The notes beneath the pieces are model-generated. The model saw only the letters and a program-made list of their open reading frames with translations, made no database searches and had not been told where the DNA came from. A program made the translations under genes and the position numbers. From NCBI RefSeq assembly GCF_000186265.1, contig NC_014934.1:3906001-3970000 (forward strand): a stretch of 64,000 bases of DNA. Direction: 5' to 3'. Below, in pieces: positions 17,037-26,851 of the stretch. Positions within the stretch are counted from its first letter, which is position 1; every line of letters starts with the position of its first letter. This stretch comes from Cellulophaga algicola DSM 14237 (lineage in GTDB: Bacteria > Bacteroidota > Bacteroidia > Flavobacteriales > Flavobacteriaceae).

Positions 17037-19433
17037 ATGAGACCACAGAAAATACCATTATTTTTACTTTTATGTATAGCGTTAACCGCTACAGCCCAGT
17101 TCTCCAAAAAGAGTGCTAGTTTTCAGAAATTTAATGGATTATTTGACTTCTTTTATGATGACCAAAATGATAAAGTCTATATCGCTGTAAATGAATTAGA
17201 TAAAGAATTTCTTTATGTGTACGCATTGAGTAATGGTATTGGTAGTAATGATATTGGTTTAGACCGTGGCCAATTAGGGAATGAACAAGTGGTCTATTTT
17301 AAAAAAGTAGGTAATAAATTATTACTTATTCAACCTAACTTAAAATATAGAGCTTTAACAGATAATGTTTTAGAGAAGAAGTCCGTAGCGCAAGCTTTTG
17401 CTACAGCTGTTTTGTTTGGATTTAAAATTGAAGAAGAAAAGAATGGGAGATATATAATTGATATAACCGACTTTCTAATGCAAGATACTCATGGTGTTGC
17501 AAACAGACTGCAACAAGCAAAACAAGGGTCTTTTAGTTTGGATACTTCTAAAAGTGCTTTTAATTTAGAACGTACTAAAGCCTTTCCTAAAAATATAGAA
17601 TTAGATGTTATCTTAACCTTTAAAGGAGATGACAAAGGAGTAGAATTAAGATCTGTGGCTCCTAATCCTAGTTTAATCACTGTAGCTCAGCATCACTCTT
17701 TTGTTGAATTACCAGATGCTAATTTTAAGAAGAGGATATATGACCCTCGAAGTGGTTCGTATCCTTTTACTTATTATGATTATGCTACACCAATACAAGA
17801 ATCTACTTTAAAACAATTTATTAGAAGACATCGGTTAGAAAAGAAAGACCCACAAGCTGCCATTAGTGAAGCTATTGTGCCTATTGTGTATTATTTAGAT
17901 AATGGTACGCCTGAGCCTGTAAGAAGTGCTTTGCTTGAAGGAGGTAAATGGTGGAATCAAGCCTTTGAAGCAATTGGCTATAAAGATGCATTTCAATTAA
18001 AAATGTTACCTGCAGATGCAGATCCGTTAGATTCTCGGTATAATGTTATTCAATGGGTGCACCGCTCAACAAGAGGGTGGAGTTATGGGAGTAGTATTAC
18101 AGACCCTAGGACGGGTGAAATAATTAAAGGCCATGTGAGCTTAGGTAGCTTGCGTATTAGACAAGATTTCTTAATAGCACAAGCCTTAATGGATAAACCC
18201 TTTGAAGAGCGTGATGATAATTATGAACCTATGCTAGAACTAGCTTTAGCAAGAATACGACAGCTCTCTGCGCATGAAATTGGTCATACCTTAGGATTTG
18301 CACATAATTTTGCGGCTAGTGCAAATAATAACGCATCAGTAATGGACTATCCTCACCCTCAATTTAGTATAAAACGTAGAAAAATTGATTTTTCCGAGGC
18401 GTATGCAAAAGGGATTGGAGCATGGGATAAAGTGACGGTGGCGTATTCGTATTCAGATTTTACAAAAGATAAGAATGAACATAAAGAATTAAATACAATC
18501 CTGAAAGATGCACAAGAAAAAGGTTTAAGATATATTACGGATCAAGATTCTAGACCAAAAGGTATTACAAATGGCTTGAGCCATTTATGGGATAATGGTG
18601 CTAATGCGAGTGAAGAGTTAGAAAAAGTATTAAAAGTTAGGGCCTTAGCTATTGATAATTTTTCTGTGGATAATATAAAAAGAGGAGAAACATATTCCAC
18701 CTTAGAAGATGTTTTTGTGCCACTGTACTTTTTTCACAGATATCAAGTAGAAGCTGCAGCAAAACAAATTGGAGGAATAGATTTTAACTATGCTCTTAAA
18801 GGAGACCAACAAATGGTAGTAGAAACCTTAGATAGTAAGATTCAGAAAGAGGCTTTAAAAATTGTGCTTAAAACTTTAGACGCAGAAGTTATAGCTATAC
18901 CGAAAGAGAAGCTAAGTTTATTTCCTCCTAGAGCTTTTGGGAATTCAAGATCTAGAGAGTCTTTTAAAAGTAAAACAGGTATTGCTTTTGATCCTATTTC
19001 TGCAGCAGAAACTGCAGCAGATCTTACTCTAGAGTTTCTTTTGCACCCAGAAAGAGCGTCGAAATTAATAGAACAAAAAAGTTTAGATGATAAAAATTTA
19101 GGGTTAGAAGACGTGTTAGGCCAAGTAATTAATGCTACTTTTAATACAACCAATAGCGATGCATATCTAACCGAAGTTCAAAAAGCAATTAACTACCGTG
19201 TTTTGTATTATTTGATGAATTTAGCTGCTAATCATGAAGTTCATGGCCAAGTAAATGCTATTGCACGTTTAAAATTGAATGATCTGAAACGTAGATATGA
19301 GAAAGGTTCTGATGCTTTTTCTTTTGAAATAGCGAATAGGATTATACAATTTCAAGAACATCCAGAAATATTCAAGGGTATACCGGTAGCAGAAATCCCT
19401 GACGGTTCTCCTATTGGAATGGCTTGTTATTAA
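17037..19433 (+). CDS. secreted zinc metalloprotease (DUF5117/DUF5118 type)
   Basis: The protein is about 798 residues from the ATG at 17037 (a TTG lies 6 bp upstream), with a signal peptide (IPLFLLLCIALTATAQ). The zinc site is SAHEIGHTLGFAHNF near residue 412, an HExxH in the extended HEIGHTLGxxHN form of metzincin-like M10/M12-type sites found in this Bacteroidota family. The N-terminal half corresponds to the DUF5118 and DUF5117 regions. It is likely periplasmic or surface-exposed. Substrate unknown. It stands alone, with a 190-bp upstream gap. Confidence 0.88.
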   Translation: MRPQKIPLFLLLCIALTATAQFSKKSASFQKFNGLFDFFYDDQNDKVYIAVNELDKEFLYVYALSNGIGSNDIGLDRGQLGNEQVVYFKKVGNKLLLIQPNLKYRALTDNVLEKKSVAQAFATAVLFGFKIEEEKNGRYIIDITDFLMQDTHGVANRLQQAKQGSFSLDTSKSAFNLERTKAFPKNIELDVILTFKGDDKGVELRSVAPNPSLITVAQHHSFVELPDANFKKRIYDPRSGSYPFTYYDYATPIQESTLKQFIRRHRLEKKDPQAAISEAIVPIVYYLDNGTPEPVRSALLEGGKWWNQAFEAIGYKDAFQLKMLPADADPLDSRYNVIQWVHRSTRGWSYGSSITDPRTGEIIKGHVSLGSLRIRQDFLIAQALMDKPFEERDDNYEPMLELALARIRQLSAHEIGHTLGFAHNFAASANNNASVMDYPHPQFSIKRRKIDFSEAYAKGIGAWDKVTVAYSYSDFTKDKNEHKELNTILKDAQEKGLRYITDQDSRPKGITNGLSHLWDNGANASEELEKVLKVRALAIDNFSVDNIKRGETYSTLEDVFVPLYFFHRYQVEAAAKQIGGIDFNYALKGDQQMVVETLDSKIQKEALKIVLKTLDAEVIAIPKEKLSLFPPRAFGNSRSRESFKSKTGIAFDPISAAETAADLTLEFLLHPERASKLIEQKSLDDKNLGLEDVLGQVINATFNTTNSDAYLTEVQKAINYRVLYYLMNLAANHEVHGQVNAIARLKLNDLKRRYEKGSDAFSFEIANRIIQFQEHPEIFKGIPVAEIPDGSPIGMACY

Positions 19434-19521
19434 ATAGGTATTAAAAGAAAGAAGCTTTTAAATTCAAGAAATTGACTTTAATGCGATAAGTTTAATGCAT
19501 CAATCTACTATTATATAATAA

Positions 19522-20544
19522 ATGAAAATAAATTTAATTAGTGATACAGTAACAAAGCCAACTCCAGGAATGCTAAAAGCGATGTTTGCAGCAGAGGTGG
19601 GAGATGATGTATTTAAAGAAGACCCATCGGTAAACGCTTTAGAGAAAAAAGTAGCAGAGTTGTTTCATAAAGACGTTGCGTTATTTTTTCCTAGCGGAAC
19701 TATGGCGAACCAAGCAGCTATAAAATTACATACGCAACCAGCAGATCAATTAATCTGTGATAAATATGCTCATGTTTATAATTATGAAGGAGGCGGAATA
19801 AGTTTTAATAGTGGTGTTTCTTGCAAATTAGTGGATGGAGAAAGAGGAATGATGACAGCCAAACAGGTTGAAGAAGCTATAAACCCACCAGATTTTTACC
19901 ACAGTCCTTTAACCACTTTAGTAAGTATAGAGAATACTACCAATAAAGGGGGTGGCGCTTGTTGGGATTTTGAAGAGCTTAAAAAAATACAAACGGTTTG
20001 TAAGTCAAATCGTTTAGGATACCATTTAGATGGCGCACGCTTATGGAACGCTATGCTGGCTAAAAATGAAACACCACAACAATACGGTGAGCTCTTTGAC
20101 ACCATAAGTGTTTGCTTCAGTAAAGGGCTTGGTTGTCCTGTAGGTTCTGTATTAGTAGGAAACAAAGAAATAATGCAAAAAGCAATCCGGGTTCGTAAGA
20201 TTTTGGGAGGAGGTATGCGTCAGGCTGGATATTTGGCAGCGGCTGCATCGTATGCTTTAGAGCATCATGTAGATAGATTGGCTGAAGATCATAATAAAGC
20301 CCAAGAAATCGGGAAGGTATTGCGGCAACTACTATTTATCAAGAAGGTAGAACCTATTGAAACCAATATTATTATATTTGAAATTAACGAAACACTAGTA
20401 AGTACAGAAAATTTCTTAGAAAAATTGGCAGCAAATAATGTATTTATAATAGGTATGGGCCAAGGTAAATTAAGAATCGTAACCCATTTAGATTATACAG
20501 ATGAAATGCATGTGGCATTTTTATCCATCTTAAAAAAAATATAG
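19522..20544 (+). CDS. ltaE: low-specificity threonine aldolase (PLP-dependent)
   Basis: This 340-residue fold-type I PLP enzyme cleaves L-threonine or allo-threonine to glycine and acetaldehyde. Evidence is the N-terminal INLISDTVTKPTPGML, GDDVFKEDPSVNALE, and the PLP lysine in CFSKGLGCPVGS near residue 200. These match GntG/LtaE aldolases, and the length is normal. The neighbouring YegP-like gene converges on it with a 1-bp gap, so no terminator separates them. Confidence 0.9.
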   Translation: MKINLISDTVTKPTPGMLKAMFAAEVGDDVFKEDPSVNALEKKVAELFHKDVALFFPSGTMANQAAIKLHTQPADQLICDKYAHVYNYEGGGISFNSGVSCKLVDGERGMMTAKQVEEAINPPDFYHSPLTTLVSIENTTNKGGGACWDFEELKKIQTVCKSNRLGYHLDGARLWNAMLAKNETPQQYGELFDTISVCFSKGLGCPVGSVLVGNKEIMQKAIRVRKILGGGMRQAGYLAAAASYALEHHVDRLAEDHNKAQEIGKVLRQLLFIKKVEPIETNIIIFEINETLVSTENFLEKLAANNVFIIGMGQGKLRIVTHLDYTDEMHVAFLSILKKI

Positions 20545-20545
20545 T

Positions 20546-20866
20546 TTACGGTTTTGAAGTGGTATTAGGGGCTACGATGTTTCTAAGGTTCTTAATACCA
20601 TTTTCCATTCCGGCCTCTGAGGTGTATAATATAGAATTTCCTACAACTTTGCCTTGGTCATCCTTTAGCATAAATAAAAACTCGCCTTTATAGTTTGTCT
20701 TTCGTTCAAATAACAATGGTTTGGTAACTAATATATTTAAGGTTGCTGCAACCTGCTCTAAATCATTCTTGTTAGTGTAGGGAATACTTTCTAGTAGCGT
20801 ATTCCCATTAGTACTTTCCAATTTAAACGCGTGATTACCAGATTTATCGGTGAAATATTTAATCAT
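20546..20866 (-). CDS. YegP-like DUF1508 protein
   Basis: The 106-residue protein contains a YegP/DUF1508 repeat: KGEFLFMLKDDQGKVVGNSILYTSEAGMENGI in pieces, plus a more diverged first copy with NHAFKLESTNGNTLLES. DUF1508 proteins are small basic cytoplasmic dimers of unknown function. The convergent arrangement with ltaE leaves no intergenic space. Confidence 0.8.
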   Translation of the reverse strand: MIKYFTDKSGNHAFKLESTNGNTLLESIPYTNKNDLEQVAATLNILVTKPLLFERKTNYKGEFLFMLKDDQGKVVGNSILYTSEAGMENGIKNLRNIVAPNTTSKP

Positions 20867-21037
20867 ATCCTATCCTTTTTTCCTCAAAATACGAAAAAAA
20901 CAGTAAAATACTAAGCTTTATTTTGTAGGAAAATACAGTAATTTATGTTTAGTAGTGCGTTTTGGCGATAAAATGTGTATTTTGACGATAAATTCCTTTT
21001 AGTTTTCTTTAACAAATAGATTTTGATTCAAAGAGAA

Positions 21038-21045
21038 TATATTTG
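21038..21045 (+). promoter_or_regulatory. promoter -7 element of the OmpA gene
   Basis: TATATTTG matches TAnnTTTG, 38 bp before the ATG at 21083. Upstream, TTTTGGCGATAAA and TTTTGACGATAAA form a close direct repeat (about 20959-20993) that could be a regulator site. Confidence 0.5.
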
Positions 21046-21082
21046 CAGTACTAAATATTAACATAACAAAACACATTTTAAA

Positions 21083-22183
21083 ATGAGAAAAATTTTATTT
21101 TTATTGTCAGTTTTTACTGCATCTTTTTCGATGGCACAAGATTTACCTTCTAATCCAGAACCAGGTAAATGTTATGTACGTTGTACAACACCAGATGTTT
21201 ACGTAAATGAAACGGTGACAATTACATTAAAGCCTGCTTATTCAGTTTTAAAAACTGTTCCAGCAACTTTTAAAACTGTAACAGAAAACGTAGAGATTAA
21301 ATCCTCTGGAAAAAAATTAACGGTTGTTCCTGAAAAATGGGGTACAGAAACAATCAGTTATACTTCTAAGCAAGGTGGTAATACCTTAAGTATTTCTCCT
21401 GCATCTTTTACAACAGGATCTGAAACAATTGAAATTAAGCCAGCTTACGCACAATGGGAACTTGGTGCTGCTGCTCCTGATTGTTCTTCTGGTAATCCTG
21501 ATGATTGTAGATATTGGTGTTACAAAGGATATCCTGCAGAATTTACTACGGTATCTACTACAGTATTGTCTACACCTGCCAGTGTTAGTAAAACACCAAT
21601 AGGATCAAAAGATGCTAGCTATACTAAAAGAGTTCTTTTAGAGCAAGCAAAAGTAATTGAAGAAATTATTCCTGCGGAATATAAAAACATTACGAAAACA
21701 ATTATTGATAAAGATGCTTATACCGTAGAAGAAACTATTCCTGCAGTAACAAAAACTGTTTCTAAAGAAGTTTTAAAGGAAAAAGGTGGTTTAACAAGCT
21801 GGAAAGAAGTTGAATGTTCTTTAGTAGAATACCAAGCTTTACCAATAAACTGGAATTCTGGAAGCGCTACTTTAACTTCTGAAGCTAAAAGTATTATAGA
21901 TAACAGATTAATGCCTGTATTAGCTCAAAATCCTGGAGTTAAAGTTGAATTAGCTTCTCATACAGATTCTCAAGGAGCTTCTTCTTCTAATCAAGATCTT
22001 TCTGAAAGAAGAGCAAAAGCTGTTGCAGATTACCTTATCTCTAAAGGAGTTAATTCAAGTCTTTTAGTTGCTAATGGATACGGCGAAACTAAATTATTAA
22101 ATAGATGTAAAGATGGTGTTTCTTGTACTGCAAGAGAGCACGCTGCAAACAGAAGAACTCAGTTTAGATTAATCAATAACTAA
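21083..22183 (+). CDS. OmpA family outer membrane protein with repeat N-terminus
   Basis: The 366 residues have a signal peptide (to about residue 19, MAQ), a repetitive region (about 40-240), and a C-terminal OmpA peptidoglycan-binding domain (about 250-366, with ELASHTDSQG, SERRAKAVADYLISKGV and NRRTQFRL). The repeat region has about five units of the pattern PAxFKTVTxTVxI, each around 30-40 residues. Cysteine pairs (DCSSGNPDDC, CKDGVSC) suggest disulfides. It likely ties the outer membrane to peptidoglycan. Confidence 0.88.
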   Translation: MRKILFLLSVFTASFSMAQDLPSNPEPGKCYVRCTTPDVYVNETVTITLKPAYSVLKTVPATFKTVTENVEIKSSGKKLTVVPEKWGTETISYTSKQGGNTLSISPASFTTGSETIEIKPAYAQWELGAAAPDCSSGNPDDCRYWCYKGYPAEFTTVSTTVLSTPASVSKTPIGSKDASYTKRVLLEQAKVIEEIIPAEYKNITKTIIDKDAYTVEETIPAVTKTVSKEVLKEKGGLTSWKEVECSLVEYQALPINWNSGSATLTSEAKSIIDNRLMPVLAQNPGVKVELASHTDSQGASSSNQDLSERRAKAVADYLISKGVNSSLLVANGYGETKLLNRCKDGVSCTAREHAANRRTQFRLINN

Positions 22184-22212
22184 GTTTTTACTCATACTAA
22201 TAAGTAAGTTAC

Positions 22213-22242
22213 TAAAAGCCCTCTGTTCTCAGGGGGCTTTTT
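22213..22242 (+). terminator. terminator after the OmpA gene
   Basis: AAAAGCCCTCTG and CAGGGGGCTTTTTT form a strong stem with a TTCT loop, 30 bp after the stop. Confidence 0.88.
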
Positions 22243-22535
22243 TAGTAGCTATATGTTTGCGCTGACCTTTAGAAATTAAACGAGTACTGTTAGTGATTAA
22301 AATAATGGGCCTCTCCCTTAGTTTTCTTTGATAGTTTTAAGGTAAGTGGAGCAATGTAATTCTTTTAAGCTCTAGTATTTAGGTGTATTAGTCCTATAGC
22401 TAATGGTAATTTAATGATTACTATTTAAGTTTTATGCGAATAAAGAAGAGAAGTATTAGTTTTTTAGGGCTAGTAGGTTTTACTTGTAAGTACAAAGGAG
22501 CACTTATAAGTAATCTAATAGAACCTATATAAATG
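22243..22535. other. gene-free stretch
   Basis: This stretch lies between the OmpA terminator and the thioredoxin-gene terminator. I see no convincing coding frame, RNA or repeat. Confidence 0.5.
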
Positions 22536-22575
22536 GTAAAAGCCGCATTTTAGATTTCTAAAATGCGGCTTTTAC
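22536..22575. terminator. perfect 19-bp inverted repeat, terminator of the thioredoxin operon
   Basis: The arms at 22536-22554 and 22557-22575 (GTAAAAGCCGCATTTTAGA and its complement) are perfect with a 2-nt loop. It lies 28 bp beyond the stop of the minus-strand thioredoxin gene. Confidence 0.8.
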
Positions 22576-22602
22576 AGGTTTTTTAGTTATTGAATACCTA
22601 CT

Positions 22603-23055
22603 TTATTTATAGTATTTATCTAAAAATTTAGTGTGGTACTGTATTTCACCATTCATGCTATATCCTGACATAGCGCCTAATTCCTTTCCGTTTTCATTAA
22701 TAACCTTTAGCATAGGAACACTTCCTCTTTTGTTATATTTAGAGGCTAATTCTTTATTTTGGGCTAATTGATCTGCACTCAATAAATCTCTATTTCTAGG
22801 GATATCTACATATAATAAAATATATTCTTTAGCATATTCATCAAAAGAAGGAGTTTCAAAAAAGTCTTTCTTCAAGGCGATACATGGTGGGCACCAATCA
22901 CTACCTGTAAAAAAGACAAGTATATTTTTATCTTCTTTTTCTGCTTTTTTAACAGCCGTTTTGTAATCTGTAAGCCAATTTGTTTTTTTCTCTTTTAAAT
23001 CCCCTTGAGCACAAAGTAGTACAGGGAATAAAAGCGCAATCAGTAACTTCTTCAT
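22603..23055 (-). CDS. periplasmic thioredoxin-fold protein
   Basis: The 150 residues have a signal peptide (LLIALLFPVLLCAQ). The redox motif WCPPC (Cys55 and Cys58) in FFTGSDWCPPCIALKK belongs to the Thioredoxin_7/DsbD-gamma-like group rather than classical WCGPC. The cis-Pro appears in GSVPMLKVI. It probably reduces periplasmic disulfides or heme-protein cysteines. It is downstream of the YbaB gene by 14 bp and likely co-transcribed. Confidence 0.85.
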   Translation of the reverse strand: MKKLLIALLFPVLLCAQGDLKEKKTNWLTDYKTAVKKAEKEDKNILVFFTGSDWCPPCIALKKDFFETPSFDEYAKEYILLYVDIPRNRDLLSADQLAQNKELASKYNKRGSVPMLKVINENGKELGAMSGYSMNGEIQYHTKFLDKYYK

Positions 23056-23069
23056 TGGTTTATGTTTAA

Positions 23070-23396
23070 TTATTTAAATAACGAATCCATTCCAGGAATA
23101 TTGGGCATTCCGTCTTTCGCAACGGCAGAAAGTTCTGCTTCATTTACATTGGTAGCTTTTTCAATAGCTTTATTTAGTACTAGTATAAGGTAATCTTCCA
23201 GTTGTTCCTTGTCGGCTAATAATTCGTCATCAATAGAAATTTCTTTAATAACCCTATTCGCATTTAAGGTAACCTTAAGTTTTCCATCAGAAGATTTTTC
23301 ATCTACTAGTATAGTATGCATTCTTTCTTTGGCCACTTTAATTTTTTCTTGGGTTTCTTTTAGCTTACCCATCATGCCCATCATATCTCCAAACAT
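23070..23396 (-). CDS. YbaB/EbfC nucleoid-associated protein
   Basis: This 108-residue protein is of typical YbaB size and pattern: a Met-rich N-terminal helix ([16 protein letters not shown]), a beta-sheet core ([21 protein letters not shown]), and a C-terminal helix ([15 protein letters not shown]). It is a small DNA-binding dimer coating the nucleoid. Unusually, it sits with a thioredoxin gene rather than dnaX-recR, but this is common in Flavobacteriia. Confidence 0.88.
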   Translation of the reverse strand: MFGDMMGMMGKLKETQEKIKVAKERMHTILVDEKSSDGKLKVTLNANRVIKEISIDDELLADKEQLEDYLILVLNKAIEKATNVNEAELSAVAKDGMPNIPGMDSLFK

Positions 23397-23459
23397 AGTC
23401 GTTGTATTAGTATTTAATCTTCAAAAGTAATAAATTGTGGTGTTAAATTTTTCCATACG

Positions 23460-25598
23460 ATGAGATGTACCCTAAAAAAAGCGTTTATTTTTCTTTTAAG
23501 TATTAGTTTTGCTGCTTCTTGTAAAAGTGATAAAAAAATTATGTCTCAAAATACCGTACCTGTTGCAAAAAAGATGCCGAAATCATTAGAGATTCACGGA
23601 GATACACGAATTGATAATTATTATTGGTTAAATGATAGAGAAGATAAGGAGGTTATTGATTATTTAAATGAAGAAAAAGCCTACTATGAAAAAATGATGG
23701 CGCATACGGTTTCTTTTCAGAATTCTTTGTTTGACGAAATGAAATCTAGAATAAAAGAAGATGATTCTTCTGTACCTTACAAGCAAAATGGATATTGGTA
23801 TTCAACCCGTTATGAAATAGGAAAAGAATATCCTATTTATTCTAGAAAGACAGATACTAACAATGCGGAAGCGATAGAATTGTTTGATTGCAATGTTATG
23901 GCAGAAGGTTTAGACTATTTTAAATTGGGTGGTATTGCGGTTAGTCCTAATAATGAATTAGCAGTTTTTGGAGTTGATGATGTGTCTAGAAGAGAATACA
24001 CTTTAAAGATTAAAAACTTAAATACAGGAGAAATCTATGATGATGTCATTGAAAAAACTACAGGAGGGGCGGTTTGGGCAAATGACAATAAAACGTTTTT
24101 CTATTCTAAGAAAGATCCGATAACCTTACGCTCTGATAAAATTTATAAGCATGTTTTAGGTACACCAACTGTCGATGATGTAATGGTTTACCATGAAGAA
24201 GATGAAACTTACGACTGTTTTGTCTATAAAACAAAATCAAAAAAATATATTATTATTGGATCAACAAGTACGCTTACTTCAGAATATAGGTATATAAAAT
24301 CTGACGCTCCGAATAGTGATTTTACTATTTTTTCTAAAAGAGAACGGGGAGTTGAATATTCATTAGCACATTATAAAGATGATTTTTATATTCTGACGAA
24401 TAAAGATGACGCAACGAATTTCAAATTAATGAAAACGTCGGATACTAAGACCAGCTCAGAAAATTGGGAAGATTTTATTGCACACAGGAGTGATGTGCTT
24501 TTAGAAGATATTGAAATATTTAAAGAATTTTATGTAATTTCTGAACGAGAAAACGGATTAGCTAAAATAAAGATTGTTCGTTGGGATTCTGAAGAGAGTT
24601 ATTTTTTACCCTTTAATGATGAAACCTATACTGCGTATGTAAGTACTAATCCAGATTTTGATACAGAAATACTTCGGTATGGGTATAATTCACTTACCAC
24701 GCCAAGTTCTGTTATCGATTTTAACATGAAGACTAAAGAAAAGGATGTTAAAAAAGAACAAGAAGTATTAGGAGGTAAATTTCAAAAAGAAAATTACACC
24801 TCAGAAAGAATTTGGGCAACAGCAAGAGACGGTGTAAAAATACCAATGTCTGTTGTTTATCATAAAGACACTAAGCTAGATGGCTCTAGTCCTTTACTAC
24901 AATATGGCTATGGTTCTTATGGGTATACCTTAGATCCAAATTTCTCTACGGTTAGATTAAGTTTATTAGACCGTGGCTTTATTTATGTGATAGCGCATGT
25001 TCGTGGAAGCGAATATTTAGGAAGGCAATGGTATGATGAGGGTAAACTTTTAAAAAAACAAAATTCATTTACAGATTTTATAGATTGTTCTAAGTTCTTA
25101 ATAGCAAACCAATACACCAGTCCAGAACATTTATACGCAGAAGGCGGTTCTGCAGGTGGCTTACTTATGGGAGGAATCGTTAATATGGAACCAAATTTGT
25201 ATCATGGCGTTATTGCTGCAGTACCTTTTGTAGATGTTGTAACTACAATGTTAGATGATACCATACCTTTAACGACAGGGGAGTATGATGAATGGGGTAA
25301 TCCAAATGAAAAGGAATATTATGACTATATGAAATCCTATTCTCCTTATGATAATGTACAAGAAATAAAATATCCAAATATGCTGATCACTACGGGGTTG
25401 CACGATTCTCAAGTGCAATATTGGGAACCAGCAAAATGGGTAGCTAAATTAAGAGATATGAAAAAAGATACTAATGTATTACTTTTTGATATTAATATGG
25501 ATGCGGGTCATGGAGGTGCATCTGGACGGTTTGAAGCCTTAAAAGAAGTTGCTAAAGAATACGCTTTTTTAATTGATTTGGAAAAGAAAATCGATTAA
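23460..25598 (+). CDS. S9 family prolyl oligopeptidase-type lipoprotein
   Basis: The 712 residues have a lipoprotein signal (LLSISFAASC), an N-terminal seven-blade propeller and a C-terminal alpha/beta-hydrolase. The catalytic Ser is in GGSAGGLLMGG (about 563), Asp in TTGLHDSQVQYWEPAKW (about 648) and His in DAGHGGASGRFE (about 682). The sequence fits oligopeptidase B / protease II, which cleaves small peptides after basic residues. Export to the envelope is unusual compared with cytosolic PtrB, though common in Bacteroidota. Confidence 0.9.
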   Translation: MRCTLKKAFIFLLSISFAASCKSDKKIMSQNTVPVAKKMPKSLEIHGDTRIDNYYWLNDREDKEVIDYLNEEKAYYEKMMAHTVSFQNSLFDEMKSRIKEDDSSVPYKQNGYWYSTRYEIGKEYPIYSRKTDTNNAEAIELFDCNVMAEGLDYFKLGGIAVSPNNELAVFGVDDVSRREYTLKIKNLNTGEIYDDVIEKTTGGAVWANDNKTFFYSKKDPITLRSDKIYKHVLGTPTVDDVMVYHEEDETYDCFVYKTKSKKYIIIGSTSTLTSEYRYIKSDAPNSDFTIFSKRERGVEYSLAHYKDDFYILTNKDDATNFKLMKTSDTKTSSENWEDFIAHRSDVLLEDIEIFKEFYVISERENGLAKIKIVRWDSEESYFLPFNDETYTAYVSTNPDFDTEILRYGYNSLTTPSSVIDFNMKTKEKDVKKEQEVLGGKFQKENYTSERIWATARDGVKIPMSVVYHKDTKLDGSSPLLQYGYGSYGYTLDPNFSTVRLSLLDRGFIYVIAHVRGSEYLGRQWYDEGKLLKKQNSFTDFIDCSKFLIANQYTSPEHLYAEGGSAGGLLMGGIVNMEPNLYHGVIAAVPFVDVVTTMLDDTIPLTTGEYDEWGNPNEKEYYDYMKSYSPYDNVQEIKYPNMLITTGLHDSQVQYWEPAKWVAKLRDMKKDTNVLLFDINMDAGHGGASGRFEALKEVAKEYAFLIDLEKKID

Positions 25599-25612
25599 TG
25601 AAAAAAATTCAA

Positions 25613-25620
25613 TAAATTTG
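25613..25620 (+). promoter_or_regulatory. -7 element upstream of the cysteine-synthase-like gene
   Basis: TAAATTTG fits TAnnTTTG and lies 68 bp upstream of the ATG at 25688. Confidence 0.45.
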
Positions 25621-25687
25621 TAGCTTATTGTTATGTATATATCATAAAAAACAACCTGACAATAGTTGTATAACTTAGATCCAACAA

Positions 25688-26728
25688 ATGGAAAATAAGA
25701 TAAACGCTCATAATAACGTTTTGGAACTAATAGGTAACACACCTTTAGTTAAATTAAATAGAGTAGCAGAATCATTTACTGGTAATTTTTACGCTAAAGT
25801 AGAAGCTTTTAACCCAGGCCACTCCTCAAAAGATAGAATTGCTAACTTCATTATAGAAGAAGCAGAACATAAAGGTTTACTTAAGCCTGGTAGTACAATC
25901 ATTGAAACAACCTCTGGTAATACGGGTTTTAGTATTGCAATGGTTAGTATTATAAAAGGCTATAAATGTATCTTAGCGGTTAGTTCAAAATCTTCACTAG
26001 ATAAAATAGACATGTTACGCTCTATGGGGGCTGAGGTTTATGTTTGTCCTGCACATGTAGCTCCTGAAGATCCTAGATCTTATTATCAGGTAGCGAAACG
26101 TTTACACGAAGAAACTAAAGATAGTATTTACATTAATCAGTATTTCAACAAATTAAATACGGAAGCGCATTACAGGTCTACCGGTCCAGAAATTTGGAAG
26201 CAAACAAACGGGCAGATTACGCATTTAGTAGCATGTAGTGGTACTGGAGGAACAATCTCTGGAACAGCAGCCTATTTAAAAGAACAGAATCCTAATGTTA
26301 AAATTATAGCTGTGGATGCTTATGGTTCTGTTTTAAAGAAATACCACGAGACAAGAGAATTTGATAGTAAAGAAATTTACCCATACCGAATTGAAGGTTT
26401 AGGTAAAAATTTAATTCCAGATTCTATTGACTTTGATGTAATTGATAAGTTTATAAAAGTAACTGATGAAGAGAGTGCACATTCTGCACGTGAAATATCT
26501 AGAAAAGAAGGTATGTTTGTTGGGTATACCAGTGGTGCAGCTTTACAGGCCATTAAACAATTAGATGCTGAAGGTGAGTTTGATGAAAATAGTAATGTAG
26601 TGGTTATTTTTCCTGATCATGGCTCTCGTTATATGAGTAAAGTATATAGTGATAAATGGATGGCTGATCAAGGTTTTTCAAATGCAATATCTACAGATAA
26701 GATACCAGAAGTACAGTATATAAAATAA
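25688..26728 (+). CDS. PLP-dependent cysteine synthase / CBS-like enzyme
   Basis: This 346-residue fold-type II PLP enzyme has the PLP lysine at residue 48 in [13 protein letters not shown] (not the usual NPxxSVKDR), the substrate loop TTSGNTGFS near residue 80, and the phosphate-binding GTGGTISG. It performs beta-replacement on O-activated serine with sulfide, homocysteine or another nucleophile. It lies 123 bp before an alpha-oxoamine synthase. By that context it could make cysteate (phosphoserine plus sulfite) for sulfonolipids, but ordinary cysteine or cystathionine synthesis is the default. Confidence 0.85.
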   Translation: MENKINAHNNVLELIGNTPLVKLNRVAESFTGNFYAKVEAFNPGHSSKDRIANFIIEEAEHKGLLKPGSTIIETTSGNTGFSIAMVSIIKGYKCILAVSSKSSLDKIDMLRSMGAEVYVCPAHVAPEDPRSYYQVAKRLHEETKDSIYINQYFNKLNTEAHYRSTGPEIWKQTNGQITHLVACSGTGGTISGTAAYLKEQNPNVKIIAVDAYGSVLKKYHETREFDSKEIYPYRIEGLGKNLIPDSIDFDVIDKFIKVTDEESAHSAREISRKEGMFVGYTSGAALQAIKQLDAEGEFDENSNVVVIFPDHGSRYMSKVYSDKWMADQGFSNAISTDKIPEVQYIK

Positions 26729-26750
26729 GATAATTTAATAATATTAATTT

Positions 26751-26780
26751 AAAGCAATGGTTCATTTGAATCATTGCTTT
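26751..26780 (+). terminator. terminator after the cysteine-synthase-like gene
   Basis: AAAGCAATG and CATTGCTTT, extended by TTCA/TGAA, form a hairpin followed by a long T-run. The next gene therefore needs its own promoter. Confidence 0.82.
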
Positions 26781-26820
26781 TTTTTGTATCTATATTTTAT
26801 GAAAACATACTAAAAATCTT

Positions 26821-26828
26821 TACTTTTG
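26821..26828 (+). promoter_or_regulatory. -7 element of the alpha-oxoamine synthase gene
   Basis: TACTTTTG fits TAnnTTTG, 23 bp before the ATG at 26852, just after the terminator of the upstream gene. Confidence 0.5.
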
Positions 26829-26851
26829 CGGTAAATTCAATTTAATTTAGA

